5,438 nt of DNA from Candidatus Nanohalarchaeota archaeon (GTDB lineage: Archaea > EX4484-52 > B79-G9). Under the pieces are notes generated by a model. It ran no database searches. It was given only the letters and a program-made list of their open reading frames with translations, and was not told where the DNA came from. The stretch's first letter is position 1. Every line of letters starts with the position of its first letter. Of this stretch, positions 5,339 through 5,438 are shown one piece after another. The DNA lies in NCBI GenBank assembly GCA_030635525.1, contig DAOVYR010000089.1, positions 1 through 5,438 on the forward strand, given 5' to 3'. A program made the position numbers and the translations under genes.

Positions 5339-5373
5339 AATCGCAACTCTCAGTTCTCAAATCTGGTGCGATT
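5339..5373. repeat. Inverted repeat AATCGCA / TGCGATT
   Basis: AATCGCA (5339-5345) and TGCGATT (5367-5373) are perfect inverted copies separated by 21 bases. The surrounding stretch 5266-5438 has no convincing gene on either strand. Nothing ties the repeat to a known element; it may be chance or an operator for the small minus-strand ORF. Confidence 0.3.
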
Positions 5374-5438
5374 GCACAATTCCTATTTTGTGTGTCGGAT
5401 GATGGCGTTTATTGATATTTCGCCAAAATGCTAAAAAC

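Overview
The window looks archaeal. The coding genes include a diphthine--ammonia ligase, which is found in archaea and eukaryotes. TATA/BRE-type boxes lie about 25 bases ahead of inferred transcription starts, and termination signals are oligo-T tracts. Two genes appear to have leaderless starts, while the operon-internal genes carry GGTG-type ribosome binding sites. The presence of a MetF-type reductase and the moderate AT content would fit a non-methanogenic or acetyl-CoA-pathway archaeon such as an altiarchaeon. That lineage guess is inference and cannot be settled from this window.

Layout, right to left on the minus strand. An operon (2510 to 238) starts at a TATA box near 2535. It encodes a MetF-like methylenetetrahydrofolate reductase carrying a MetV-like cysteine domain at its N-terminus, then diphthine--ammonia ligase (Dph6), then a class I glutamine amidotransferase. 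The first two genes are 3 bases apart and the last two overlap as ATGA. Downstream, with its own TATA box, lies the start of a valyl-tRNA synthetase gene that runs off the left edge. The theme is methyl/one-carbon supply plus translation: diphthamide on elongation factor 2, and tRNA charging. The most interesting functional idea is that the amidotransferase feeds ammonia from glutamine to Dph6, as in the two-subunit archaeal GMP synthetase.

The right half (2647-5438) is accessory in character. Two divergent genes of unknown function (293 and 420 residues) flank a 281-base regulatory gap that holds a promoter for each. By eye they share a Gly-rich motif with similar spacing, so they may be distant relatives. 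The 420-residue gene has a predicted leader of about 59 bases with a stem-loop near its 5' end, and its protein contains an internal lipobox-like segment. Past it, on the opposite strand, is a small Gly-rich hydrophobic ORF (55 residues) that ends exactly at a T9 tract. The last 170 bases hold no convincing gene.
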